Shown: positions 44,550 through 55,679 of the stretch, piece by piece | Position numbering within the stretch: position 1 is the first letter of the stretch | Layout: every line of letters starts with the position of its first letter | Source: Symsagittifera roscoffensis | Taxonomy: Eukaryota; Xenacoelomorpha; Acoela; Convolutidae | Assembly (NCBI RefSeq): GCF_963678635.1 | Contig: NW_026971055.1 | Location: forward strand, 1 to 64,000 | Reading direction: 5' to 3' | Length of the DNA stretch: 64,000 nucleotides | Translations under genes and position numbers: made by a program | The notes under the pieces: model-generated | Databases searched by the model: none | Seen by the model: the letters and a program-made list of their open reading frames with translations, nothing else | What the model was told of the DNA's origin: nothing

Positions 44550-45423
44550 TGTCCGGGGAGTAAGTGCCATTACCGCCAGACTGGCACAGCGCAACTTTCC
44601 GACACTTCACGGAAAAAGAACTAGAGGTCATAATGGTTGGAAATTGTTTCAAAAGAGGTTCAAAAACTCGAATTATTGCGTCAAATTTCTGAGAAATGCA
44701 AAAACAGCCATTTTGAGCCAAAAAGTGACGAAAACAGAGCAACAACTGAAATAGTGAAAAATAGTCGGACGAGAACGATATAGAACAAGAAGCCTCTTAT
44801 CGTGACAATCACGCACGATAAGACACTTAGCGGAATAAATTGATAAGAAAGGAGGCTTCAGTGGGGAAGGAGTAAAGAGCAGTACGCTCCCGTGCCACGA
44901 ATAGGGAGTAATAACGACGTTATTACAGGAAATTCACGGAAGCGGAGAATCGCTCCACCGCAGAGACAGTATATGACGAAGGACTAAAAAGAACTGACTT
45001 TTTAGCATTTCTGATGCCATAAACAATTTGAATTCACACCGGTATTGATTGATATTTTAGAATATGAGTAGTTAGAAAGAGGAAAGGGTCAATACATCTG
45101 CAATGGATTTAACATAGAATTGTCACCAAAAACATAAAAAAATTGGATAATCGAGCCGTGTTTTTAATAGCAATCACGTAGTCTGAGGATCCGAGACCCA
45201 GCTATGTGGTTGTATTCGCATGTAAACGAAAGCTGATTAATAGTCGTTTCACTGATGGCCTGAAAATAGTAACTTTTTACTTAGCCCAAAACAGACCAGA
45301 AAATCAACTGGCTAGGTCGAGACGGCAAAAAACGAGTAGAAATAAGGTAACTGACGCCTGCCAGTCGTTAATAGGTACTTTTTCTACGCTCCGTCGTTGT
45401 GTAGTACTTGGGCGAATGTTACA
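44550..45423 (+). repeat. Right LTR-like repeat (candidate 3' LTR)
   Basis: This 874-bp stretch begins TGTCCGGGGAGT and ends GGGCGAATGTTACA, giving the TG...CA form of an LTR. Its start and end regions match the left repeat at 11,041-11,468 in the same orientation. The middle (about 44,671-45,076) is missing on the left. A purine-rich run precedes it. A 96-codon open frame at 45,206-45,496 crosses its end and is probably meaningless. No target-site duplication could be confirmed because the left repeat lacks its start. Confidence 0.5.
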
Positions 45424-47275
45424 ATTATCATTATTTTCCGGTTGTCTGAATTTCATTGGTTTTTTTCTTTTTATTTGCCTAATTTTAAGGTTTTGATTGA
45501 TTTGCTGGATGGAATTTCTAAAAACTAACCTGACTCTAAATAAGGGAAAACATTTTATGACGACTGTAACTACAAAATAAATTTGAAATGATACAACAAT
45601 TCGTTTTTTTCAAGTTTTTTTGTTTATTTCAGTAAAAATGTTTCTATCGAAAGCGTTTTCAATGTCTGAAATGGACATTTATTAAATTTTAAGGTTGAAC
45701 GAAAACAAAAAAACTAAAAGAGTGGTGGGCAGATGACGTTGATAGAGATTGCATAAGTTTAACTCGTATAGAAACACAGAAAGTTCAAAAATTTTGTTAA
45801 CAAGATGGAAAGGAGATTTCAAAAAGGAAGAAAATTGCCAGATATATCGACATTATTTTTTTTAGAAAATTTAACTCAGATTGAGTGATCAGTCAGTAAA
45901 AAACAAAAAGATGAAAGTCCTATAAAACTAAAATTGAAGATAGGGAACACTATCTCGATTACTGTTTTGAAGTTGATACAAATAAAAAATCACTTATATT
46001 ATATTCACTTTTATTCTTTTTTCGAGGCTATTCAACTCTTCTTATCTAGAAGTTTGGGACTTTCTAAATCTCCTGTTCTTTACTTATTGAGATGCCGTCA
46101 CTGAATAGAAAAGAAAGAGAAAGAGGCGCATGTCTCGAATGTGGCTGAGTTTACACTCACTTAGACGCGTCAAGACATCGTAAGCACTCTGGCGCTTTAA
46201 TGTGATCCAATTGTAACTTTTATATATATATAGCAGCGAGAAACTTAGTAATCATATGAAGAAGAAGCGATATTATTGTCAAGATAATAATAAATTTTGA
46301 ATGAATGCTCAGCAGTCTCGAACAACACTCCAAGAAAAAGCAAAGTTAAAACATTTCTATTAAGAAACCTCGGAAGAAATACTTCGTATAATAATTTTTA
46401 CTGAATCTGAAAAGTCTAAAAGAAGTAAAAAAAAACTCTAGTAAAATTTATACAGTGTTTTCATCACTATTATTGATCTTTCATTTTTTTTAAAGATTCT
46501 GACCGATGATAAAACGAGGAACAATCGAGTTCAAATTTTAGTGCAAACTCAAATGGAAAGTGATCCGGAAGTCTTTTAACTACAATAAACTCCAATGGTT
46601 GCAAGCTTGCGGAGGTTTTGTTGCGATAACCTTGTAAACCTTTTTTATGCTAATGAGTGCTTAAGTATTTGTTGAAATTTTGTAAAAAACTGGATATTTA
46701 TAAAACATCGACTAATTTTAGGGTTTTGATTCGCTGCATGAAATTCCTAAAAACTTACCAGGCCCTAAATAAAGGAAAAAAGTTATGATGACTGTTACTA
46801 CAGAATAAATTAAAATTGATACATCATTTCTTTTTTTTAAAAGTTTCTCTGTATTTTTCAGTATAAAATGTTTCTATCAAAAGCGTTTCCAATGTCTGAA
46901 AAGGACCTTTATCAGATTTGAAGGTAAAAAGAAAACAAAAAAAACCAAAAGAGTGGTAGGCAGATGACGTTGATGGAGATCGCATTAGTTTAACTCGTAT
47001 AGAAACACAGAAATCTCATTAATTTTGTTAACAAGATGGAGAGGAGATTTCAAAAAATAAGAGTACTGCCAGATTTATTGACAATGTTTTTACTTAGAAA
47101 AGTTAACTCGAATTGAGTGATAATTCAGTAAAAAAAACAAAAAATGAAAGAGCCTATAAAATAAAAATGAAAGATAAGGAACACCATCTCAATTACTGTT
47201 TTGAAATTGATACAAAAACAAAATCTAGAATTGTCGGAAAATTTTTTGATCCATCGCTCGAATTTAAAAAATGTC
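45424..47275. repeat. AT-rich repeat with decayed zinc-finger exon (first copy) and partial second copy
   Basis: The segment from about 45,486 (TTTTGATTGATTTGCTGGATGG) recurs in diverged form from about 46,725, with shared landmarks: CCTAAATAA, ATGTTTCTATC(G/A)AAAGCGTTT, and GCAGATGACGTTGATGGAGA-type sequence. The first copy contains the zinc-finger pseudo-exon at 46,090-46,320. It lacks about 650 bases present between 47,215 and 47,870 of the next copy. A short TATATATATATA run lies at 46,222-46,232. Confidence 0.7.
46091..46303 (+). pseudogene. Two-zinc-finger pseudo-exon, copy Z1
   Basis: From ATG 46,091 the frame reads PSLNRKERERGACLECG, then TGA, then VYTHLDASRHRKH. This is a first C2H2-like finger (C-x2-C ... 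H-x2-H) with an in-frame stop in place of a residue right after the second Cys. The linker LM-stop-SNCNF leads to a second finger that is frameshifted in this copy. The arrangement resembles paired fingers of lola-type BTB transcription factors. It is decayed in every copy in the window. Confidence 0.55.
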
Positions 47276-47531
47276 CAGTTGTTTAAGTTACAATATACCA
47301 AAAAAGTTATAAAATTCTATATTTTTGTAATTTTTTTTCATTGGTTAGAATTGGAACAAATCGAAAAAGTTTTGACTGAAATTTCAAAAATTAAATTGAG
47401 TATCAAAAAAAATAAACCAGGCAAGAAATCTCACTTTGGTGTCAGTTGTATAGGTTAATATCTTAAAAAAAACTGATTGAATGGGAAGTTTCATAAACAT
47501 AGTTTGGTTCTCAACAAAATCTGCGAACACT

Positions 47532-47775
47532 TCATTCTGATTAGTTGTTAACACAAATATTACCTGAGAAAGAAAGCTCGATTGTTTGATACCAAAATTA
47601 AGGAAAAACCCATGAGAAGTAGAGCTCAATTCTGCTTGGTTGTCATTAAATTTGATGAATATTCTGTGACCGTTGAATCTCGATTCTGATTAGTTGATAT
47701 CAAAAAAGATAAAAAAATTCTTAAAAGTAATGCTCGATTCTGATTGGTTGTTACTTTGGAAACTCCATGGTTAGA
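47532..47775 (+). promoter_or_regulatory. Array of ATTGG (inverted CCAAT) motifs upstream of the zinc-finger exon
   Basis: The 17-base motif CTCGATTCTGATTGGTTG occurs in variants at about 47,627, 47,680 and 47,733, about 53-54 bases apart. Related ATTCTGATTAGTTG lies at 47,534 and AGATTGGCTG near 47,771. The array sits ~200 bases before the ATG of the zinc-finger pseudo-exon. Inverted CCAAT boxes are NF-Y sites in animal promoters. The array recurs at 51,070-51,312 and 57,686-57,935. Confidence 0.45.
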
Positions 47776-47957
47776 TTGGCTGATTTTTGTTTCAGCTAGG
47801 CTAAATAGCATATCTATTCCAATTTTTTTTCACGTTATAATCAATTAGTTAAGAAAATTGCTGTTTTTGTTCACTTTTATTCTTTTTTCGAGGCTATTCA
47901 ACTCATCTTATCCAGAAGTTTGGGACTTTCTAAATCTCCTATTCTTTTCTTATTGAG

Positions 47958-48269
47958 ATGCCGTCACTGAATAGAAAAGACAGAGAAAGAGGCGCATGTC
48001 TTGATTGTGGCTGAGTTTACACTCGCTTAGACGCATCAAAACATCGTTAGCACTAATTCGTTTTGATGTGTTCCAATTGTAACTTTCATACATATAACAG
48101 CGAGAAACTCACTAATCATTTAAAGGAGAAGCATTATTATTGCCAGGATAAAGATAAATTATTGCATGAGTGCTCAGCAGTCTCGAACAACACTCCAAGA
48201 AAAAGCAAAGTTAATATATTTTTAATAAAAATCCTAGGAAGAAATACTTTGAATAATAATTTTTACTGA
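47958..48269 (+). pseudogene. Two-zinc-finger pseudo-exon, copy Z2
   Basis: ATG 47,958 begins the PSLNRK segment. The first finger (ACLDCG, then TGA) is decayed. The second finger is intact at 48,066-48,135: CSNCNFHTYNSEKLTNHLKEKH, a C-x2-C-x12-H-x4-H finger inside the 68-codon open frame starting at 48,063. The frame then reads a second Cys-containing tail (YYCQDKDKLLHECS) and ends at 48,269. Confidence 0.6.
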
Positions 48270-50812
48270 ACCTGATGAGTCCATACAAAAAACTTGAAAA
48301 AAAAACTTTAGTAAAACCTATACAGTGTTTTCATCACTATTCCTTATCAGTCATTTTTTTATTGAAAGATTCTGACCGATAATGAAACGAGCAATAGTCG
48401 AATTCAAATTTTATTGAAAATTCAAATGGAAATCGATCCGATAATCTTTTAACAACAATAAAAACTCCATTGGTTGCAGCTTGCAGAGGTTTTGTTGCGA
48501 TAACTTTGTAGTAAAAAGACTAGTAAATGCTAATGAGTGCTTAAGTATTTGGTTGAATTTTGGGAAAAACTGGATATTTATAAAACATCGACTAATTGAA
48601 AAGTTTTGCCTAGTTACTGTTTTAAAAATTTCCTTGTTTAGTGCTTGTAAAAGTGTTCATAGAGTTGTACATTACTAAGCAGATGAGGAGTTTTGACTTA
48701 TTCAGTTATGGTGTTGTACTGTTTTTTGATGATTTCAGAAAAAAAATTCGAAACTGACCTAGAAAACATAAAAGAATCTATGTTCTTGCTAACTTTTGAA
48801 AACTTCAACATAATAATATACATTCTCAAACAAAAATTTACTTCAACATAGAAATTCAGACTTGAGACAGCAAAATACAGTTATCAGGTTGAGAAAAGCA
48901 TTTGAAGTTTATCAGAAAAAGGTTTTATGATTATAATTCTGCTTCGGATTAAGGAACGTTTGTTGAAGTTATTCCTCTTTTCATCTAAAACTCAATTTTC
49001 AGGTAAAACTTTGTTCAAATTGGAATTAGCTGGAAGATAGTAGACAAAGCAGGAATGAAGAAAATTTCAAATTGAAAAAAAAACTCAATTTAATTCACAA
49101 GGAGTTTAGAGATATTTTTATTAAAGTTTAGCTAATAAATTACATTTTAAGACAAAAATCCAACTTAAATAAGTAAGGATTGGAAAACTTTTTATCATTT
49201 GATATACTAGATAAACTCATATGAAAATTTAGATTTTTGAGAAAATTTTTGTGAAGTAAGCCCAACTCCGACTTCTCTTGGGAGTTGATACATGAAGCAT
49301 AACTGAAAAATTTGCTTTCGAGATCAACATTTAGCTATTTTGGATATTAAAAAAGTTTGATGTAAAAAGATTTCTAGAGATAATGTTATCTAGCTTGCTG
49401 AAATTTTCTCTACAAAACAAAACTATCAGAACCAAATGTGTGATCTTTTATTTATACGAAATTTTTTAAGAAAAATTCTAATTAGACACACAGTAAAAAT
49501 TTAGTTCATCTTCAATTTTTTTCTCATTTAGAAAATTACGTAGAACTATAGTTTTTTGCATGAAAAACCCCGCAAAATTATTTTGTTACAGTTTGCACCT
49601 TGATTTCGTTTCCCTATTGAATTTTTTCAAGAACAGAACTGTTAGAATTTTCCAAAGGTTGCAGAAAAATGGAATTAAGTTCCCTTGCATATTTTTACTT
49701 CCAAAGGTTCTGCAGATTATAAGCAAAACAGTTGCTCTCAATTTATTCTAAGAAATCACTTTAAAGTTACAGCTTTTTATTCTTATTTTTAAAATGGGCT
49801 TTCGAATGCTTAAAATAGCACCGGTTTGACCTCACTTAGAAATTTTCAAGAAAATTTCCGACAAAAATCAAGAACAAAAGCTATTTAAAAACTATTTAAC
49901 AGGTAAAGTGATTCTTAATGATACCAAAAAATGTGTTTTTGCCGAAATAGTTTGCAGTAGCAACTAAACAATGACACCTAATGGAGAAAAAGTACGAATT
50001 ACATGGTAATATTTAAGTGAGTTCAATAAAGAAAATATGCAATAAGCAGAAAGCAAGAATAAGCTTAAGACTTTAATAACTCCTATGGAAAACCATAAAA
50101 TTTATGTTGTATAATCAACAGAGAAATAATCATCCGTTTTGAAAAAAATTTTGTTGAATACAAAACAATCTAAGATGTTTTTAAGAAAAAGTTACGCTGA
50201 ACATTATCGTATTTCTTTTTTTGAGATAAAATTGTCGAAAATCTTTAAAATACAATTTGTGCTTAAATTTAAACTTTACACGTATGAATCATTTTTCAAT
50301 TTCATCAGATGCAAAAAAAAAACTAGCCGAAACTTTGAGAAATCTGCAAATCCTTCCAACAAAAACTTGATTTTTTTGCAGTTTTTCCAGAAACTTCACT
50401 TTTTTTGAAGTTTCAGTAAGCTTCAGCATAGTTTCAGCTAGATTGAAAACTGTTTCAACAGAGAAGATCATCTAATAAAATAGGTCAAATTAAATCAAAT
50501 CTTCTCGTGTTTTGAAGTTTTTTAAACGGAAAACTTTAGCCTTTTGATAAATGTTTCCAATTTGTTGCGCATCTTACCAATGACTTACCTAGAACCAGAA
50601 AGCATAATACCTTCATTACACATTCCACACGTTATAATCAAAAAATAAATAGCGCGTGCCAAGAATTTTACAAAAAACTAGATATTTCGTCACAAAATCC
50701 AAAAAAATTCTCTTAACAGTAAACTTAAACTTACCTTTCCCTATCTTATTACTTTGCGAAACCTTGATAAGGAATTCAAAACAGTTCAAGTTACAATATA
50801 AGTTGTTTAAGT
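48270..50812. other. AT-rich noncoding sequence inside the first 3.5-kb repeat
   Basis: No gene was recognised. Short frames (for example 48,481-48,676 and 50,139-50,406) are Lys/Phe/Asn-rich and not preserved in the other copies. Fragments of this sequence occur again at 51,807-54,434 and 60,905-62,560. Confidence 0.6.
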
Positions 50813-51494
50813 TACAATATACCAAAAAAAGTTATAAAATTCTGTATTTTTGTAATTTTTTTTCATTGGTTAGAATTGGAACAAATCGAAAAAGTTTTGA
50901 CTGAAATTTCAAAAATTAAATTGAGTATCAAAAAAAAAATAAACCAGGCAAGAAATCTCACTTTGGTGTCAGTTGTATAGGTTAATATCTTAAAAAAAAC
51001 TCAGAAAAACTGATTGAATGGGAAGTTTCATAAACATAGTTTGGTTCTCAACAAAATCTGTGAACACTTCATTCTGATTAGTTGTTAACACAAAAATTAC
51101 CTGAGAAAGAAAGCTCGATTGTTTGATACCAAAATTAAGGAAAAACCCATGAGAAGTAGAGCTCAATTCTGCTTGGTTGTCATTAAATTTGATGAATATT
51201 CTGTGACCGTTGAATCTCGATTCTGATTAGTTGATATCAAAAAAGATAAAAAAATTCTTAAAAGTAATGCTCGATTCTGATTGGTTGTTACTTTGGAAAC
51301 TCCATGGTTAGATTGGCTGATTTTTGTTTCAGCTAGGCTAAATAGCATATCTATTCCAATTTTTTTTCACGTTATAATCAATTAGTTAAGAAAATTGCTG
51401 TTTTTGTTCACTTTTATTCTTTTTTCGAGGCTATTCAACTCATCTTATCCAGAAGTTTGGGACTTTCTAAATCTCCTATTCTTTTCTTATTGAG

Positions 51495-51806
51495 ATGCCG
51501 TCACTGAATAGAAAAGACAGAGAAAGAGGCGCATGTCTTGATTGTGGCTGAGTTTACACTCGCTTAGACGCATCAAAACATCGTTAGCACTAATTCGTTT
51601 TGATGTGTTCCAATTGTAACTTTCATACATATAACAGCGAGAAACTCACTAATCATTTAAAGGAGAAGCATTATTATTGCCAGGATAAAGATAAATTATT
51701 GCATGAGTGCTCAGCAGTCTCGAACAACACTCCAAGAAAAAGCAAAGTTAATATATTTTTAATAAAAATCCTAGGAAGAAATACTTTGAATAATAATTTT
51801 TACTGA
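51495..51806 (+). pseudogene. Two-zinc-finger pseudo-exon, copy Z3
   Basis: Identical to Z2, displaced by 3,537 bases, with the intact second finger in the open frame 51,600-51,806 and the same TGA in the first finger. Confidence 0.6.
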
Positions 51807-54434
51807 ACCTGATGAGTCCATACAAAAAACTTGAAAAAAAAACTTTAGTAAAACCTATACAGTGTTTTCATCACTATTCCTTATCAGTCATTTTTTTATT
51901 GAAAGATTCTGACCGATAATGAAACGAGCAATAGTCGAATTCAAATTTTATTGAAAATTCAAATGGAAATCGATCCGATAATCTTTTAACAACAATAAAA
52001 ACTCCATTGGTTGCAGCTTGCAGAGGTTTTGTTGCGATAACTTTGTAGTAAAAAGACTAGTAAATGCTAATGAGTGCTTAAGTATTTGGTTGAATTTTGG
52101 GAAAAACTGGATATTTATAAAACATCGACTAATTGAAAAGTTTTGCCAGTTACTGTTTTAAAAATTTCCTTGTTTAGTGCATGTAAAAGTGTTCATAGAG
52201 TGGTACATTACTAAGCAGATGAGGAGCTTTGATTTATTCAGTTATGGTGTTGTAATGTTTTGTGATGATTTCAGAAAAAAATTCGAAACTGACCTAGAAA
52301 ACATAAAAGAATCTATGCTAACTTGCTAACTTACTCTTGCTAACTTTTGAAAACTTCAACATAATAATATACATTCTCAAACAAAAACTTAATTCAATAT
52401 AGAAATTCAGACTTGAGACAGCAACATACAGTTATCAGGTTGAGAAAAGCATTTGAAGTTTATTAGAAAAAGGTTTTATGATTATAATTCTGCTTCGGAT
52501 TAATGAACGTTTGTTGAAGTTATTCCTTTTTTCATCTAAAACTCAATTTTCAGGTAAAACTTTGTTCAAATTGGAATTAGCTGGAAGATAGTAGACAAAG
52601 CAGGAATGAAGAAAATTTCAAATTGAAAAAAAAAACTCAATTTATTTCACAAGGAGTTTAGAGATATTTTTATTAAAGTTTAGCTAATAAATTACATTTT
52701 AAGACAAAATCCAACTTAAATAAATAAGGATTGGAAAACTTTTTATCATTTTATATACTAGATAAACTCATATGAAAATTTAGATTTTTGAGAAAATTTT
52801 TGTGAAGTAAGCCCAACTCCGACTTCTCTTGGGAGTTGATACATGAAGCATAATTGAAAAATTTGCTTTCGAGATCAACATTTAGCTATTTTGGATTTTA
52901 AAAAAGTTTGATGTAAAAAGATTTTTAGAGATAATGTTATCTAGCTTGCTGAAATTTTCTCTACAAAACAAAACTATCAGAACCAAATGTGTGATCTTTT
53001 ATTTATACGAAATTTTTTAAGTAAAATTCTAATTAGACACACAGTAAAAATTTAGTTCATCTTCAATTTTTTTCTCATTTAGAAAATTACGTAGAACTAT
53101 AGTTTTTTGCATGAAAAACCTCGCAAAATTATTCAATTGTTACAGTTTGCACCTTGATTTCGTTTCCCTATTCAATTTTTTTAAGAACAGAACTGTTAGA
53201 ATTTTCTAAAGGTTGCAGAAAAATGGAATTAAGTTCCCTTGCATATTTTTACTTCCAAAGGTTCTGCAGATTATAAGCAAAACAGTTGCTCTCAATTTAT
53301 TCTAAGAAATCACTTTAAAGTTACAGCTTTTCATTCTCATTTTTAAAATGGGCTTTTGAATGCTTAAAATAGCACCGGTGTGACCTCACTTAGACATTTT
53401 CAAGAAAATTTCCGACAAAAATCAAGAACAAAAAGCTATTTAAAAACTATTTAACAGGTAAAGTGATTCTTAATGATACCAAAAGGTGTGTTTTTGCCGA
53501 AATAGTTTGCAGTAGCAACTAAACAAAAGTACCTAATGGAGAAAAAGTACGAATTACATGGTAATATTTATACGTTATCAGTTTTAATTTCAACTCTGCC
53601 AGCAAAGTGTTTGTTCAATTGATACTATGTTCTCCTGAATTGCTCCGTTCTGAATAATTTTTCTTGCTAAGTGAGTTCAATAAAGAAAATATGCAATAAG
53701 CAGAAAGCAAGAATAAGCTTAAGACTTTAATAACTCCTATGGAAAACCATAAAATTTATGTTGTATAATCAACAGAGAAATAATCATCCGTTTTGAAAAA
53801 AATTTTGTTGAATACAAAACAATCTAAGATGTTTTTAAGAAAAAATTACGCTGAATATTATCGTATTTCTTTTTTTGAGATAAAGTTGTCAAAAATCTTT
53901 AAAAAACAATTTAAACTCTACACGTATGAATCATTTTTCAATTTCATCAGATGCAAAAAAAACTAGCCGAAACTTTGAGAAATCTGCAAATCTTTCCAAC
54001 AAAAACTTGATTTTTTTGCAGTTTTTCCAGAAACTTCACTTTTTTCGAAGTTTCAGTAAGCTTCAGCATAGTTTCAGCTAGACTGAAAACTGTTTCAACA
54101 GAGAAGATCCTCTAATAAAATAGGTATTATGTCAAATTAAATCAAATCTTCTCGTGTTTTGAAGTTTTTTAAACGGAAAACTTTAGCCTTTTGATAAATG
54201 TTTCCAATTTGTTGCGCATCTTACCATTGACTTACCTAGAACCAGAAATCATAATACTTTCATTACACATTCCCCACGTTAAAATCAAAAAATAAATAGC
54301 GCGTGCCAAGAATTTTACAAAAAACTAGATATTTCCTCACAAAATCCAAAAAAATTCTCTTAACAGTAAACTGAAACTTTACCTTTCCCTATCTTAATAC
54401 TTTGCGAAACCTTGATAAGGAATTCAAAACTCAG

Positions 54435-54966
54435 CAATTTGTATACAATAAACACAAACCAAGATTTTCATTTGGACAAATAGACTAGTTGAAGTCATGA
54501 TTCGCTCACTAAAAAAAACTGACGATTTATTTCTAACGAAACTGATAAAAATAGGCTGAATGATCAAAAGACGTATATTAATTTCCACAAGCGCTATGAC
54601 AACTTCAGAATTAAAGCTGATTCGAACAATTGTACCAAGTTCAAAAACCAGAATACACAAAAACCATCGAAAAAAATTACCACCACTACGAAAAAGAACC
54701 TATCAATTCATTGAAAAACAAACTATTGTAACGTATAACCAAAAGCTTAAAAAGAAAACGAATTGACACAACTTAGAAACAATGTGTTGCCATGAAAAGA
54801 GTAAGCTCTTCAAGATTTAACCCAGTTATAATCTTTTACTAATTTCATTTTGTAGTCACAATCAACTAACCAATCACAGCCTATCTTTTTTCCACAATCA
54901 CTGCCTATCAAATTTGGAGTCGTAATTTGGACTCTACAGGCCGGTCACTTCGTTCTTGGAAGTATG
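54435..54966. other. AT-rich spacer between the 3.5-kb repeat and the minus-strand retroelement
   Basis: Duplicated at about 62,560-63,084. Two short open frames on opposite strands (54,424-54,660 minus; 54,560-54,766 plus) overlap and are only partly kept in the second copy, so they are probably chance. A CAATCAC-rich stretch (54,858-54,905) containing CCAATCACAG lies just before the retroelement ORF. Confidence 0.5.
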
Positions 54967-55386
54967 TTAGTCTTTTCCGGTATACCTGGAGTGCATCTTT
55001 GAGAAGTGCTCCCCCTGACAACTACTCCGATACTTCCTTGATGGAATGTTTGACTGGGTCTCCAAACCACTTTGGCTCATTATTCGTAATTTGTATAGAG
55101 CTTCGTCGTACTCCCAATTCTTCGGCACTGGAGTCGTCAGAAACACTCTGAGGAGGCTCAAATATTGTGTTCCGTTCGGATGCTGGCTGAAAATTTCCTC
55201 CGAGATCGTCCCCTTTTTAAGAAGTTGGTCTGCAAGATTCTCCCACTCCTCAGGTGCCAGGTTTCGGTTTTGAAACGTGTCGAGGATGTCCTCTGGACGT
55301 GTTTGTGAGTCTATCGTCTTTAGTTTGGCCTTCTGTTTGGTTTTAGGGTTGGAGCTCGTGTGAACGTCTTTGTTCGAGGTATCCAA
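54967..55386 (-). CDS. Unknown retroelement ORF downstream of integrase (minus strand)
   Basis: 139 codons from ATG 55,384-55,386 on the minus strand. The protein is charged at its start (KTKQKAKLKTIDSQTRPED) and then has a helical, globular-looking part (LAPEEWENLADQLLKKG, EEIFSQHPNGTQYLSLLRVF). It lies 3' of the integrase core in the same strand and is duplicated at 63,085-63,504 with a few substitutions and no stops. Open in two diverged copies, it may be real. It is perhaps the C-terminal part of a second retroelement protein. The family is not recognised. Confidence 0.5.
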   Translation of the reverse strand: MDTSNKDVHTSSNPKTKQKAKLKTIDSQTRPEDILDTFQNRNLAPEEWENLADQLLKKGTISEEIFSQHPNGTQYLSLLRVFLTTPVPKNWEYDEALYKLRIMSQSGLETQSNIPSRKYRSSCQGEHFSKMHSRYTGKD

Positions 55387-55415
55387 AGTGGATGTTGATA
55401 GTTCGTTGCTCTGGT

Positions 55416-55670
55416 CTACTGAGCAGTTTGTTTTGGCGGTTTTTCCGGTTTGTCGTCCGATTTCTTTCCCTTCATCTTTTTCTCACACTTCATAAGTACA
55501 ACCTCTTTCTTAGTTGTAGGTCCAGGTATCGAGCTAGGGCCCGCTGTATTTGGCTTCGCTCTTTTGATGGCCATGTTCAGTCCCCCTCCAGCTTCCGTGT
55601 CCTTTGAGGTTATGACCGTTTGGCTTTGTTGAAACCGATCCACCGGTTTCACAAAATCCGCAATTTCCAC
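55416..55670 (-). CDS. Lys/Pro-rich ORF between integrase tail and unknown ORF (minus strand)
   Basis: 84 codons from ATG 55,668-55,670. It begins EIADFVKPVDRFQQSQT and ends in a Lys-rich, Pro-rich stretch. Upstream in the same strand, decayed coding sequence (55,680-56,470) links it to the integrase core. The whole of 54,967-57,008 is therefore probably the 3' part of one retroelement. No copy of this segment lies elsewhere in the window. Confidence 0.4.
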   Translation of the reverse strand: MEIADFVKPVDRFQQSQTVITSKDTEAGGGLNMAIKRAKPNTAGPSSIPGPTTKKEVVLMKCEKKMKGKKSDDKPEKPPKQTAQ

Positions 55671-55679
55671 GGCTTGTCA

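Larger units (their letters stand above)
47276..54434. repeat. Tandem duplication, period 3,537 bp, AT-rich
   Basis: The segment 47,276-50,812 recurs at 50,813-54,434. The first ~1.3 kb (up to about 48,600 and 52,140) is virtually identical, while the rest differs by a few percent. About 95 bases at 53,570-53,665 are missing from the first copy near 50,011, but a third diverged copy (61,665 onward) has them, so the first copy suffered a deletion. The zinc-finger pseudo-exon lies in both halves. The rest is AT-rich noncoding DNA in which I see only short chance frames. Confidence 0.92.

Noticed and set aside
45206..45496. 96-codon open frame
   Set aside because: It crosses the end of the LTR-like repeat and is not open in the homologous left repeat. 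It is probably accidental.
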